A stretch of DNA of 64,000 bases from Spongilla lacustris (lineage: Eukaryota > Porifera > Demospongiae > Spongillida > Spongillidae): contig OX442415.1 of assembly GCA_949361645.1 (NCBI GenBank), positions 29,120,562 to 29,184,561 of the forward strand, in the 5' to 3' direction. The position numbers were made by a program, and so were the translations under genes. The notes under the pieces were generated by a model. The model saw nothing but the letters and a program-made list of their open reading frames with translations, did not search any database and was not told where the DNA came from. Shown in pieces: positions 1 through 11,891 of this stretch (positions are counted from its first letter, which is position 1; the number at the start of each line of letters is the position of its first letter).

Positions 1-888
<888 letters not shown>

Positions 889-1130
889 ATGTAGTATGAA
901 GATGCCATCATTCATGCACCCGCCCCCACCACATTCCAGAGACTATTCCTAGCATCGGGCAATCGAGAAGAACTGGGTTCTTGGGGATCTCTGCATGGTC
1001 AGAACGTACCGTTCTTACTGCCGAATTAGAAGGTGCACTGAGAGGGAAGGACACTCGCCGTCCATAAACGCAAGCGTTATGAGTTTCATGTATATATGTA
1101 TACACTCGCGGTAGACAAGTAACAATGGCC

Positions 1131-1319
1131 TGGTACGGAACGGGGGCAATAGTACTTGCATAACTGTTACAGAACTGTAACGTAATGACGCAACCCAAAT
1201 ATGAAAAGCGCGCGTCTCGAATTATGGTAGTGTTCACCCCCCATATCTATGGGGGGTGAACACTGCCATAACAGTCATGCAAGTACTTTTGCCCCCGTTC
1301 CGTACCAGGCCTGACAATG
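1131..1319. mobile_element. Foldback (MITE-like) element with nested palindrome
   Basis: Outer arms at about 1131-1166 and 1268-1319 are inverted copies of one another (both read GGCCTGGTACGGAACGGGGG in one orientation). Inside lies a second near-perfect palindrome at 1222-1270 centred on CCCCATATCTATGGGG. No coding capacity. It ends about 15 bp from the stop codon of the minus-strand Roc-COR exon. No clear target-site duplication could be read. Confidence 0.7.
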
Positions 1320-1327
1320 GAGAGTTA

Positions 1328-2908
1328 TTAACACATTACTGCATACTTCCCAATGATCTCACCTCCAAGTAGGTATGGTAGACATGGCTCTATCTTTATC
1401 CACTTATCTAATTCTACATTCTTTTGTCCCTTCACATCAGGAATGCATGATTCAGCATCAATTAAGGCTTGCATTAAAGAGCACAGCTCTACTTTAGTGC
1501 CTTCAGAGTGGTCTGAGCTGGCTTCAGGAGGACAGGAGATCACGTCTAACACCTTCACATGTGGACAGAATTCATGACAAGCCTTCTTAATCACTGCAAG
1601 AACAGAGTGTACTAATTCTAGGTACTTGGGGTCAGTCCTGTCAGGTGAGGACATAGCCATGGAGAGGGACTGGAACATTTCATCCATTTCAACAATCGTG
1701 GTTACCCCTGTCTTATTAAGCCACTTTATACCCCTGCTCCAAATATCACAGCAACGATTGAGGTGGGAGTGGAGGGGTATGACTTGTTCTGTGGGTAGTG
1801 CAAACTCAAAGGGCAGTCTACGAAGAAGGACATGAAGAAAGCGTGGTGTGAAGAACTGGTTTTCACATGGGACAATCATGGACCAACCAAAGCTGTTACA
1901 GGGAACTGTTGCACCATTTGGCCTATCATCACGTATAAGAGCTGGGAAGAAGAGGAGGGGACCAAGGCTTCCAGGGGCCATGTTTGTATCCACTTTAACC
2001 TCAGATAGGTCCACTGGTTGACACAACTCATACTGAATCATAATCTGAATCAAGATTTCAATGTTGTATTGTGGGAAAAGAGTCATAAGGTCCTTTGTGC
2101 ATACTATTCCAGTACTGCTAGCTATGGGACTGTGTTTATTAGGATCTGCAAACAAAGCTCCATTGACATTTTGCAGGATGACCTCTTTGTGAAGGACTAT
2201 CCAGCTGTAAGAAGGGTCTTCAGATGGAATAAAGAGAATCAAGCCCTTTTCTGATAAAGTTGTAAGAAGTGGGGTGATTTGAAACATATCTGGTTGCATT
2301 GTTTTGTTTGGATCATTGGATATTATTTTAAGGTCAGAGAGGGATATGGGATCTAAGTCAGAAGGTATCACACCTTTCAAATATGCTAGCATTAGATTGC
2401 AATGAATGGGAACTGATGGTCCCATACTTACAACTTCTTTGTTAGTTTCTTGTAGCAGGGTTTTGAACTGACCCATCTCATCACTGTACATTGCTGTAAG
2501 ATTTAAGGCCACAACACGAACTAATTTTTGGTTACTGATGGCTAACATAGCAACTGACTGTAGATGGTTCAGCTTTTTGGTCACCTGCTCTGGTGTTAGC
2601 AGGTCAGCATGTGTGCCCACTACTATAACTGATGACTTCTGGGGACACTTGTGGCACACACCATCAATCATTGCTGACCAGTAGTAGACTTCCTTGGTGA
2701 TGACATGATAGGGCTTTGTTAGGTCCTGCAGGAGAAGGAAGGTGGCTGGACTGCTGGAGATGGCCTCCAGACATGCAGAGTGGCTGGAGAAGTAATGCTG
2801 TTGTCCAGCCAAGTCATATATAATCATATTGCTGTTAGAGCTGTCCACTTGATGGGGAATGATCCCAGCAGTAAGAGGTTCTACTGCATATTGCCGTCCA
2901 AGGGCACG
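1328..2908 (-). CDS. Roc-COR GTPase, C-terminal exon (exon of ankyrin-Roc-COR gene)
   Basis: This is the largest exon of a ROCO-family gene. The acceptor reads ATTTAG then CGTGCC at 2908; the frame runs to TAA at 1328. It starts inside the Roc GTPase domain. The switch I segment VEPLTAGI is followed by the G3 motif DLAGQQ and the G4-like motif THAD. About 350 residues of COR domain follow: a winged-helix COR-A around SEKGLILFI and a COR-B part around RFLHVLLRRLPFEF. In ROCO proteins Roc binds GTP and COR dimerises, with the nucleotide state controlling the attached domains. Here the attached domain is an ankyrin array encoded upstream on the same strand. No kinase or death domain is visible downstream. 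A GTGAGA within the last codons could be a splice donor, so the true C-terminus is uncertain and may have been lost when the adjacent foldback element inserted. Confidence 0.88.
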   Translation of the reverse strand, partial: RALGRQYAVEPLTAGIIPHQVDSSNSNMIIYDLAGQQHYFSSHSACLEAISSSPATFLLLQDLTKPYHVITKEVYYWSAMIDGVCHKCPQKSSVIVVGTHADLLTPEQVTKKLNHLQSVAMLAISNQKLVRVVALNLTAMYSDEMGQFKTLLQETNKEVVSMGPSVPIHCNLMLAYLKGVIPSDLDPISLSDLKIISNDPNKTMQPDMFQITPLLTTLSEKGLILFIPSEDPSYSWIVLHKEVILQNVNGALFADPNKHSPIASSTGIVCTKDLMTLFPQYNIEILIQIMIQYELCQPVDLSEVKVDTNMAPGSLGPLLFFPALIRDDRPNGATVPCNSFGWSMIVPCENQFFTPRFLHVLLRRLPFEFALPTEQVIPLHSHLNRCCDIWSRGIKWLNKTGVTTIVEMDEMFQSLSMAMSSPDRTDPKYLELVHSVLAVIKKACHEFCPHVKVLDVISCPPEASSDHSEGTKVELCSLMQALIDAESCIPDVKGQKNVELDKWIKIEPCLPYLLGGEIIGKYAVMC

Positions 2909-3057
2909 CTAAATGAGTATAGTATAAAGGGTGTCCCACAAAATGAATGCGCATGTTAAAAACCAAATCTTCAAAGTTATTTTTTCGTCTGCTACATTAC
3001 ACAACTGGTTAGTAAATACAAGTGAATAACTAATCTGTTTCACCAGTGGCGGATCCA

Positions 3058-3119
3058 GGGGGGGGGGGGGGGGGGGGGGGGCACCGGGGGCACGTGCCCC
3101 CCCCCCCCCCCCCCCCCCC
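3058..3119. repeat. Poly-G (24) followed by poly-C (23)
   Basis: A G run at 3058-3081 and a C run at 3097-3119, separated by CACCGGGGGCACGTG, able to form a hairpin or a G-quadruplex. A further 27-bp G run lies at 3247-3273. Confidence 0.95.
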
Positions 3120-3849
3120 TTCCGGACGACTCATTAAATATTCATGAGTGTATTTTGCGTACCGCGTGCGATTATAACCGCACGAAACAGTGCCGCGGTT
3201 AGCTACAGCGCTGATACATGTAAAATGTACTGACAGGGGCGGATCTGGGGGGGGGGGGGGGGGGGGGGGGGGGCACGTTCAATAATCACATGACGTGGCG
3301 CGTTACTCGTTCTTCAATAATCTGAGTGTGTCTGAGTGCATATCGTTTTCATACCTAACCGGGTGTGGTTTGCGGTTGGTTGATTGATGCCTGCCACATG
3401 TAGGTCCTGCGTTAACATCGAACACTAGCAAAGATTATATATTTTATCTCTGCCTGTAGTACCCATAGAACGGAATATATTGTGTCTGATGCATATTCAC
3501 TGTAGTGCGTGTGCATATTTATTGAAAAAAGAAAAGAAGACCGCAAATCGAGACTTGATTTTACAAGTGATCTGACACATATATACATACTGATACAGAC
3601 TGATTACATGCAGCCTGCATGCACATACAAGCGTTGATTTTCATATATGATTTTCTTACATTTTTTTGAGGCGGAAACCAACCTCGGCCGGCGCCTTATA
3701 TCGGAAAGTGACTCAAAATGATGCCCTATTTTGCTATTTATGACTCAAATGAAGCATTATGGCTATGATACACAATGTGCGATAGGTCCGACGCACATGG
3801 CAGCATTTTTTGCAACAATTTTAGGCCCGAAAGTATTTGCTCATCGATC

Positions 3850-4173
3850 AACCGCACGGTGCAAATACTTTTCTTGTAGTGCAATTTTTAATTGTACATA
3901 TAAATAAAGCACTAAAACTAGCATAGTTTTAATGCTTTAATACTTAGATAGTATCAAAAGCTTCCGCGCTTCGCGCGGGAGGGGGCATATCCCCCTCCCG
4001 CACCGCTCATTAAACCGCACGGTGCAAATACTTTTCTTGCATGTAGTGCAATTTTTTATTGTACATATAAATAAAGCACTAAAACTAGCATAGTTTTTAT
4101 GCTTTAATACTTAGATAGTATCAAAAGCTTCCGCGCTTCGCGCGGGAGGGGGCATATCCCCCTCCCGCACCCT
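3850..4173. repeat. 163-bp tandem duplication
   Basis: Two near-identical copies begin AACCGCACGGTGCAAATAC at 3850 and 4013. Each ends in the palindrome GGGAGGGGGCATATCCCCCT. It is internal to the transposon at 3044-4258. Confidence 0.85.
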
Positions 4174-4836
4174 CCCCCTTCTGGGATCCACGCCCACTTT
4201 TTAATAACTTTTATTAACCGTGCCCCCCCCCCTTAAAAAATTCATGCATCCGCCCCTGTTCACGTTAGGGGTGAGGTCAGGTGGGCACCATCATCTAAAC
4301 CTAAAGCACTCTATGCATGATGCTTGTAATGTGCCTATGCATGATAGGTAGCAAGTGATATATATTTTTTGTGTGTAATTGATAAAGTCAGTTGCAACCG
4401 AGAAACCTAGTTGGCATTTGTGTTGGGGTGGAATATGACAATGCTACAGACTCAGACGAACTGCTCAATGGTAGCATCTATAGCTCTTACAAAATAGTTT
4501 GGTCTCACTTATATGCACAAGCTGTGCAGTGGCCATGTAGATATTTTAAACACTTGTGTGCTCAATAAGGGTTTTGTAATGGTTACTACTGTGTATTAAA
4601 ATTTGTTTACTAATCTATCACTACCTGCTCCAGCACTTTTCAGTGGCTGTACAAAGGGGCTATGCTGTCTCCATCATAGGAACACCTATTTCACCTTCCA
4701 CTACTGACTTTTATGGGGGTGGGTGGGGGGGGGGGGGGTTGTTTTTAGGGTTTTAGTGTTACTGTTTAGTGCATTAGTAATACTATTAGACACATGCTGT
4801 ATATGATATTAATAACAATAATAATCTAATACTATA

Positions 4837-4884
4837 ATTTCCAACGTCCGTACGTCCGTCCGTCTGTCCGTACGTCCGTACGTC
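4837..4884. repeat. CGTACGTC-type tetranucleotide tract
   Basis: Imperfect repeats of GTCC/GTAC (CCGTACGTCCGTCCGTCTG and so on). No coding potential. Confidence 0.8.
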
Positions 4885-5001
4885 CGCGTAACCACCTATT
4901 TATAAACTCCGCCTAGCCTCTACACTTGTGGTTTTGAACATAACTAGCAACGCGTACCTAGCAACCAATAGAATCGACCACTCCCACACAAAAGTACATA
5001 G

Positions 5002-5317
5002 TGACCGGTGTTCATGCTTATCGTACAGACCGGAAGTAGTACATGTACATGCATGGCTATTAAATAGGTTGCGTAGTAACCGTACATTGCAACAGGTAGG
5101 TTTTTACTGTATGTTTAACATTCTGCACTTCTTATAGAATCACTTCCGTTATTTTTCACGGGGGACCGGTGTTCATATTTCAGACTGGAAGTATTTCATT
5201 GCGCGCGCGGGCTATTTAATAGGTTGCGTAGTAACCGTATATTACAACAGGTCATACCATGGTAGATTACTAAAACATTGACTTCTATACAATCAGCTCC
5301 GTGATTTTTCACGGGCT
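5002..5317. repeat. Diverged tandem duplication (about 160 bp unit)
   Basis: Both copies begin GACCGGTGTTCAT (5002 and 5164), share AATAGGTTGCGTAGTAACCG and end in TTTTTCACGGG. Intronic relative to the Roc-COR gene. Confidence 0.75.
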
Positions 5318-5330
5318 AAGTCTAGTAAAA

Positions 5331-5530
5331 AGTAAATCAGAAACGTCTCTATCGAGAAAGTGATTGGTGGTGTGTAGGATTGGTGGTGCAAAAAGCAAGG
5401 AAACAAGGTACAGTGTGTTAAAGTGAGGTTTGGCAGGATCCTACAACTCACAGTCCTGAATTTGCAAATGAAGAAGCCTATTTGCAAATGTAGGACTGTT
5501 ATAGTTGTAGGATCCTACCTAACCTCACTG
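5331..5530. mobile_element. MITE-A copy 1 (diverged hairpin element)
   Basis: Shares the motif GAGAAAGTGATTGGTGGTG and the following segment with the element at 8824-9111. It ends in a hairpin whose arms (5423-5460 and 5490-5528) carry AGGATCCTACAACT in opposite orientations. Confidence 0.6.
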
Positions 5531-5698
5531 TAGCATACTGACTTAATATTTTTGCATGTCCTTTGGTACTGTTTTATTTTTGTAATACATCACCATGTGT
5601 GTATTCAGTCTGGAGCTCACAAAAGGTACATTCCATCTGGAATAGCTTGTAACCATCCCATCTGGATTATTTGTATATTGATACCACACAATTCTCAC

Positions 5699-5746
5699 CT
5701 TTAGAAGACGCGTTAATGGCCTTGATTTTGAAATGTTGATGATGTC
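5699..5746 (-). CDS. Roc domain micro-exon (48 bp)
   Basis: Acceptor TTTTTAG at 5747-5748, donor AAAG|GTGAG at 5698-5699. Sixteen codons in phase 0 encode DIINISKSRPLTRLLK. It fits exactly between the P-loop exon (ending STLTQ) and the switch-I-bearing exon (starting RALGRQYAVEP), filling the Roc segment between G1 and G2 without breaking frame. Too short to find without its neighbours; the phase match on both sides is the main support. Confidence 0.7.
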
Positions 5747-6514
5747 CTAAAAATTAACAAAGACTCTGAAAAGGTTTACACCCCAACCTTAACCACATAG
5801 ACACACATCCACTGTCCACTGACTACTTTATACATAATAGGAAATTAATTGGACTTACTCATTGATTCAAAGTATGGAATAGGCTTCATTATACAACCAT
5901 TTATGGATATAATTATTATTGCCCTATGTAACACAATGTGTCTATTTCCTACCATCATGAGATTGTTTGTTTTTGAATTACAGGAATATTAGCTAAATGC
6001 AATAATGTTTGAGCCAAGGCATGTACCATGAAATGTATAGGAGGTGGCCTGGATGCTTGCATGTACATCAATGCTCCTGTTGTATGAATGCTGTATGGTT
6101 TGTACGCTGTGTGTGCTGTGCTGTTTGCTGGACCAGCTAATGTGGATCAAGGGAAATGATAATAAGGAATCTTCTGTTTTAGTAAATGAGGTTTGGCCTC
6201 AGCTGAAAATTCATTTTAACATGATGCATAAACAAATACCTAAATGCAATGCAAAGGGAAACCTAATATGACAATGGCCCAACACCTATTCATAAAATAT
6301 TTATTTTACATGCCCTGAGACTATAAAACAGAGGACTGAGTACTTTTATGTCCTAGGTACCATGAAGTTTGTATGGACTGCAGTGGGCTAAGATCCATTT
6401 TCTGTCAAATTATTGATTTGTACAAAATGTGAATGCTGACACTAAAACTACAAAAATAGAACAATCACATGTTTATGGCTGATCCCCCCCAACCTTACTT
6501 CATGAAAGCTTTAC

Positions 6515-6790
6515 CTGTGTCAGTGTACTCTTCCCGGCACTGGAATGTCCACACAACACAACCTTTCCATACTTGTCAGCAGGAAAGTGCTTCGATTTGT
6601 CAGCCATGTAATTGCAAAAAATGAATACTTCTAGTGTACATTTAGCAATTTTGGTACAATCAAAAACTGAATGTCCACTTTTGTTTTTGATAGAAGGGTC
6701 AATATCCAACTGAGATAGGAGCAGCTTTACAATTTTTGCATGGTTTGGTTTGTCCTGCATAACAGCAACATGTAGAGCAGTATCACCATC
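6515..6790 (-). CDS. Ankyrin repeat plus Roc P-loop exon
   Basis: 276 bp, exactly 92 codons in phase 0, between acceptor CTTCACAG and donor ACACAG|GTAAAG. The N-terminal part is an ankyrin repeat (DGDTALHVAV, then KIVKLLLSQ). The C-terminal part starts the Roc domain with the Walker A/G1 motif GHSSAGKST. The ankyrin-to-GTPase junction therefore lies inside one exon, which establishes the ankyrin-Roc-COR architecture. The 5' neighbours on the same strand are one-repeat ankyrin exons; the 3' neighbour is the 48-bp micro-exon. Confidence 0.88.
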
Positions 6791-7278
6791 CTGTGAAGGA
6801 CATCAACACTTAATGGGACACATTACAGAATGCCCCCCTACAACTTGGTTACTGATGCATTCAATGAAATATCTGTCAAAGTTTTCTTGTACATCAATTG
6901 TTGCATCAATATCCAGATTGCTATGAAAATAATGTTCTAGATTTACATCAGCCATACACTCAGACCTCAGATCACATGTGCAAATTTTAATTGGTCTAAA
7001 AATGGATAGGTTTCTGTCCTAGGTTGTAATACTTATCCTCCATTCATTAGAAACCATTCATGCATGCAAATTGCATGTATATAATTTGGCTTTAAAATCT
7101 ATCTTCATGTAACATGGTACTACTGTTAAGGACAAGAAAGTAGGGTATATTTAGTAACATGATGTATGTGTACTATAAATATAAGCACATAACCTTACAA
7201 AAGTTCCATGCATTGTAAATATAACTTACTTAGCAATTTATACCATTTAGAACAGTAACGGCATTGCACAGCATAGCT

Positions 7279-7304
7279 GGGGGGGGGGGGGGGGGGGGGG
7301 GGGG
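7279..7304. repeat. Poly-G tract (26)
   Basis: Uninterrupted G run followed by AGGGCAATAGG, inside an intron of the ankyrin-Roc-COR gene. Confidence 0.95.
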
Positions 7305-8195
7305 AGGGCAATAGGAGCCTAGCCGGATAATATCAAAGGTAGATAGCATTAAAAGGTGGAGTGTATTTTAAAAATTCCTGGGTAGGGCAAAAATGCAGTC
7401 TCGTGCTCAGACCATGACAGCTGCGGATGGATAATATCACCAGTACACTCTGTACTTATATACTGGAATGTAGGGCTGGATGTAATGGAATCATTTAAAT
7501 TATTATTTATTGTGCCAATTCATCATCTTCTCAAGGCTAAAACAGTTTCTTTGTGTAGTGAGCTTGGAGTAAGCCTATCACAAGGTTAAGCAGGGCCATA
7601 CTAATAGCACATCAGATCAGTTTATTGGGAGCAGACGGTCTCTAAGGGTGCCCCGGTCATAGTGGATTTGTTGTAGTGTAGTCTCCAGACAATGTACAGA
7701 GTAGGTGTGACATCCACAGCTGTGATTGTATTTTAGAGTCTGAGCATGAGACTAGCAAATAGGAAGCCATGATAATTGAAACCAAATTGCAATGAAGAGG
7801 GAGTGGCCACACTTGTGTGCACAGCCTGCTCTCATGGCATCAATACATGGTGAAATTCACATCAAATCATTTCATTCGGAAGGAAAACAAATGGTGGGTG
7901 TTCTTAGCCTAAATTATTGATTGTCGGCATTCAATACAGCTATGCTAGAGGGATATGGGTGAGTGCTTATCCAATGGTGAATAAAAAAATAAAGGGGGTG
8001 GGGGGGTGGTGGTGGTTAGTATATGGACAAAGATCCTTCATAGCTGGGGATGCAGGCCTGGAGTGGAGCCGCAAAATCCAACACTCTAACAAGGTGCACT
8101 GCTTTTATTCTTGGCAACTCTGCAAAGGGCCTCCACTGCTAACATATTATGCCAGTTTCACACAAGAAAATGACACACTATAAAATTGCACTCAC

Positions 8196-8294
8196 CTTAT
8201 CCTGCTGGTTGACCTGGGCACCCCTATCCAATAGCAGGTTTACACACTCAACATGCCCCCCATATGATGCCACCATCAGTGCAGTCAGTCCATC
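8196..8294 (-). CDS. Ankyrin-repeat exon
   Basis: 99 bp, 33 codons, phase 0 at both ends; acceptor TTTTTACAG, donor GATAAG|GTGAGT. It encodes one complete ankyrin repeat (DGLTALMVASYGGHVECVNL, ending QDK). It joins in frame to the ankyrin/P-loop exon at 6515-6790 and to the exon at 8668-8766. One exon per repeat with symmetric phase allows repeat gain or loss without frame damage. Confidence 0.88.
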
Positions 8295-8667
8295 CTGTAA
8301 AAAGATAAGTGTACACCATAGATATCACAGGGAAAATCCCCAAAGTTCACATAGAACAAACCATTGAACTTTACTGCATTAAGTGATACGGGCAGTTCAG
8401 TAATTTTACCAAGAACCAACTGTTACACTCTTTAAGCAATGAGCAGGACCTCCAACTACCAAATGGCACAGAAATTGAAAGGCTTGAGATTCAAAGCAAA
8501 TGTGTATTTTGGGTCTGGATTAATAGAATAAGTTTGCTTGGATCCAAAAGACTACAATATGCATATATTATCAGGGTAACACATCACCATGTTAGTATAA
8601 TCCAATGGATAGATCAGCAGAGTGCCAGTGACCGACATTGGCATGATGTGAAACTGCATGCACTCAC

Positions 8668-8766
8668 CTTATCCTGACGATTGGCCTGAGCACCCCTATC
8701 CAACAGCAGCTGAACACATTCAGCATGCCCCTCATATGAAGCCGCCATCAGGGCAGTTTTTTCATT
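8668..8766 (-). CDS. Ankyrin-repeat exon
   Basis: 99 bp, phase 0; acceptor ACATAG, donor GATAAG|GTGAGT. It encodes one ankyrin repeat beginning NEKTALMAASYEGHAECVQL and ending QDK, closely similar to the next exon, so the two probably arose by duplication. A 288-bp hairpin transposon sits about 58 bp upstream of its acceptor. Confidence 0.85.
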
Positions 8767-8823
8767 CTATGTAGATTGAATTGATGGATGTACCACAAAA
8801 AACCTATACACTACCATATACCA

Positions 8824-9111
8824 CAAGATATAAAAAACATTCTCTCTGAGAAAGTTGGTGGTATATAGGATTTGAAGGCAATGGTGGTGTAAAAAGGAAG
8901 GGAACAAGGGATCAACGATGATACGAAATTTTTTGTAACAGTCCTATATTTAGCAACGAAAAATGTACGTACTACAAAAGTGCTAAATATAGGACTGTTA
9001 AAAAAATTTCGTATCATCGTTGATCCCTTGTTCCCTTCCTTTTTACACCACCATTGCCTTCAAATCCTATATACCACCAACTTTCTCAGAGAGAATGTTT
9101 TTTATATCTTG
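8824..9111. mobile_element. MITE-A copy 2 (near-perfect hairpin)
   Basis: Arms of about 130 bp at both ends are almost perfect inverted copies, from CAAGATATAAAAAACATTC at 8824 to its complement ending 9111. The loop is about 25 bp. No coding capacity. Related copies lie at 5331-5530 and about 39469-39655. Confidence 0.9.
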
Positions 9112-9275
9112 TTCCCTTCATTTTTGATGGCCAATATCGCAAAATGTCATGCAGAAACGTTTGTCTCGATCGCTGATGAAGTACAGCGTATTAAATATGT
9201 AATACAGAAATAGTAAAACAAAGTTTAATTATAAAAATAAGCATTAGTTATTTTAAATATGTACGGGCGATCTCC

Positions 9276-9384
9276 GCCTCCTCCTCTTCCTTCTCTTCCT
9301 CCTCTTCCTTCTCTTCCTCCTCTCCCTCCTCTTCCACCTCTCCCTCCTCTTCCCCCTCTTCCTCCACTCCCTCCTTCATCAGCT
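9276..9384. repeat. CCT/CTT polypyrimidine tract
   Basis: Imperfect (CCTCTTCCT)n, strand-asymmetric. The Glu-rich and Pro-rich open frames across it are artefacts. The remainder of 9112-9968 shows no convincing exon, although 9441-9686 minus is open without a recognisable domain. Confidence 0.85.
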
Positions 9385-9968
9385 TCTGCAGTCGTTTTCT
9401 TTTTCTCAGTACCAGCTGTGCAGAAGTACCCACCAAAATGTTATGCATACCCATGTCCAGCTGTAGCAACACTGAACATGTCACTGCCTAGCAACATCAT
9501 GTTTCGTGGTTTGTTTCTGACTATAAGGAAGTAAACAACACCATACATATACACTCCTGGGGTGAACTTTTTTGAGATTTGATTCAATTGCCAATGAGGA
9601 TAGGTCCCCCACATATGCCTGCTTCTCAGACATATATGTATTATCCACTCAAGGTGGAGGGTATCATGAGGCCCAACCTCACTCATTGTCGCCTATTTTA
9701 GGCAAATGAATCTGCTTGGACAATCAGCGCTAGTCAGGCTTATGCACAACTCAACACCATATTTGAGTTGGACGCTAATGTTTATTATCAAGTCTATTGC
9801 ATTGCACTTATGTCACACATTTGATTAGTGGGCAATGATGGCTGTACTGTGACAGCTCTGCACCACATGTGTATTGACTGTGTTGAAGCAATGACTGATT
9901 AATACAAAAGGCACCAACCTCACTCTGAGTCAATGTGTGCACCAGACCTTGCCAAGCAAATCACACTA

Positions 9969-10776
9969 ATTTTTGCGGGCAGAATAAAGTGGCCAGATAA
10001 GCCCCCGTAAGACTGGGTAGTGAGGTGCAGCTGCCCTTATCACCCTCAGTGGACTGGAGCAGGTTGGAAATTCACAACAAATAGGGTGACCTCACCATTC
10101 ACTATAGTGCAAGTCTGATTGCAAAGTGCTATCATGACAGACACAACTACACCCTGAATCTAGACTGTCCAGTCCAGCCCGGACATCATCAATGCATTTT
10201 TGAAATAGAAACTTGGTTTCCAGCACTACTTCTATTTCACCACCAGTGAGCATTCGACACTCACTTGTGCATTTCCATTTCAGTGGGCGCACACTATCAT
10301 GGCCACCTCTGTTCTCTATTTCCTCTGCCACAACACACCTACCATTGAGGTCTACTGGTATAGGCCCATGCTGTTTTGTGTGATTGTAAGAGGTATCATA
10401 GAAATAGGGTTCTGAGACAGCACTATGATGCCTTATCCCAGCTATGATATCATTTTCTGATAATTTTATTGCATTAATGGCACAAACATCTTTTAACAAT
10501 CCCCCTGCTTTTGCTCTTCGAATGTTCAGTGCCTTAGCAAGTAATGCATCTGTACTAACTTTGCTAACAGCAGCATGTGCAGATCTAGTGGTAACCTTTT
10601 GTGCTAACCATGGATGGGTCTGGCAAAAGGCATCATTTAACTCATCTAGCAATATCCTATTGCTTAGAATAGCCTTTTCAAGGCCACCCTTATACTCCAT
10701 TAGAACACTATCATTGGGTTCATACAGGCAGTAGCTAAAATGATTAAGGAGATGGAAGCATGAAGTCAATACTTCA
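9969..10776 (-). pseudogene. Helitron-like N-terminal protein (tentative), exon 2, interrupted
   Basis: Acceptor ATTACCAG at 10777-10778; the phase matches the donor of the exon at 16387-16661. The frame is open for 228 codons to TGA at 10092-10094. It then stays open in the same frame with protein-like composition for 41 more codons (GHPICCEF near the start) to TAG at 9966. This suggests that the TGA is a disabling mutation; the overlapping GGTGAGG could instead be a donor. Visible features are an Arg/Lys-rich helix, EPYFYDTSYN, and Cys/His-rich stretches (KWKCTSEC, CSCVCHD). From recollection, this layout resembles the N-terminal region of large sponge Helitron/PIF1-helicase-type proteins. 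No helicase or Rep motif is present, so identity is tentative. Confidence 0.4.
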
Positions 10777-11394
10777 CTGGTAATACATGTAGAAGCCACA
10801 TAATAATGTCAACCCCATGTCATGCATTATTTGTGTGTACTATACTAGGGGTGACACTTGAACTGTATTGCAAAACATAATAAACAGTGCAACTAATATG
10901 AATAATATGAATACTGTGTAGCAACACCCGTTATGCAACATGACAAAATCCAACTGTACATGTCATCACCTAGCAACACGGGACGAAATGACCACATTTC
11001 AGTTATGTATACGTTCAAGTAAACCACAAGTAAATACCTTAATTAGATACATTTCCTGGAATTAGAAATTATCGGATTTACGATATTTCCTTTCACTGAA
11101 CAGCCGGAATTACGTACGTTTTCTGCGAAGGAAATATGATATATACGTATGGAAATATAGTGTTTTCATAAACCGTAAGGAAGGGTTAAACCTACGCGCC
11201 CAAAGCCTGCATACTATTAAAAAAAATTATTGATCATTTTGTATAATTGTGATTAAAAAATCAGCAATAGCACTTCATACATGTAACTACAACGTTCAAT
11301 ATAGGAAGCAGTCCGCTAGAAGAGCAAAATACTTCAGTTCAATATTCTGAGGGAAACAAAATGACATTAAAATTAAGATGATACGATTTTTTTT

Positions 11395-11891
11395 ACCTCA
11401 GGATGCAGTTTCTGCAATGGCGAGACTTCCAGATCAGAACGAACCTAGCGGTCATTTTGGTAAAACACTAGCGGTCATGTAAAACACATGCACGTACCTT
11501 TCTTCTTCAGATCTGACACAAACAGATTTGTCTTTAACCTGCCTTACACGTGATATAAGCACACGCGCACAGACACCCATGTACCAGTAACCACTTACAC
11601 GACCATAGCTATGCCACGACACGCATCGCTGCTGAGTATTCCACCGTAGCATTCATTCGCGCTCCGTATATTTTCTTTGGTTTCTTAACGTTAGTTTCGA
11701 GGCAAAACGTGGAGAAACACGCATGGTCATCACATGCCTATACGATATTGATCACTTACCTTGTGTTGCGTTCCCCAATCGGTAGGCTAGCCGGCCCTTT
11801 TGGCCTTGCCAATTATGTAAAAAATTTCAAGATGGCAACCCCCTTGCGGCCTTGCCTACGTAGAGGATGTGAAGATACACTTTCACTTACC
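11395..11891 (-). promoter_or_regulatory. Cluster of consensus 5' splice sites (possible alternative first exons)
   Basis: Five good minus-strand donors occur within 500 bp: exon ends at 11397 (GAG|GTAAAA), 11498 (AAG|GTACGT), 11599 (CGT|GTAAGT), 11760 (AAG|GTAAGT) and 11891 (AAG|GTAAGT). The surrounding DNA is richer in CpG than its neighbours. They could be alternative first exons of the ankyrin-Roc-COR gene, whose first clear coding exons lie downstream. No coding start is assigned. Confidence 0.3.

Larger units (their letters stand above)
3044..4258. mobile_element. Non-autonomous DNA transposon with G-rich inverted ends, in an intron
   Basis: The left end reads CAGTGGCGGATCCAGGGG and the right end, inverted, CAGGGGCGGATGCATG. 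TTCAC flanks both ends (3039-3043 and 4259-4263), consistent with a 5-bp target duplication. A second end-like G-tract (GGCGGATCTGGGGG) at 3237-3273 suggests nesting. No transposase frame. It lies in the intron between the 48-bp exon and the Roc-COR exon. A relative with the same ends occurs at 25720-26463. Confidence 0.65.

Noticed and set aside
3960..4172. Rho-independent terminator-like GC hairpins
   Set aside because: They are palindromes inside a transposon of a eukaryotic genome; no bacterial transcription unit is present.
9248..9534. Glu-rich and Pro-rich ORFs
   Set aside because: They lie on the CCT/CTT polypyrimidine tract and mirror one another on the two strands.
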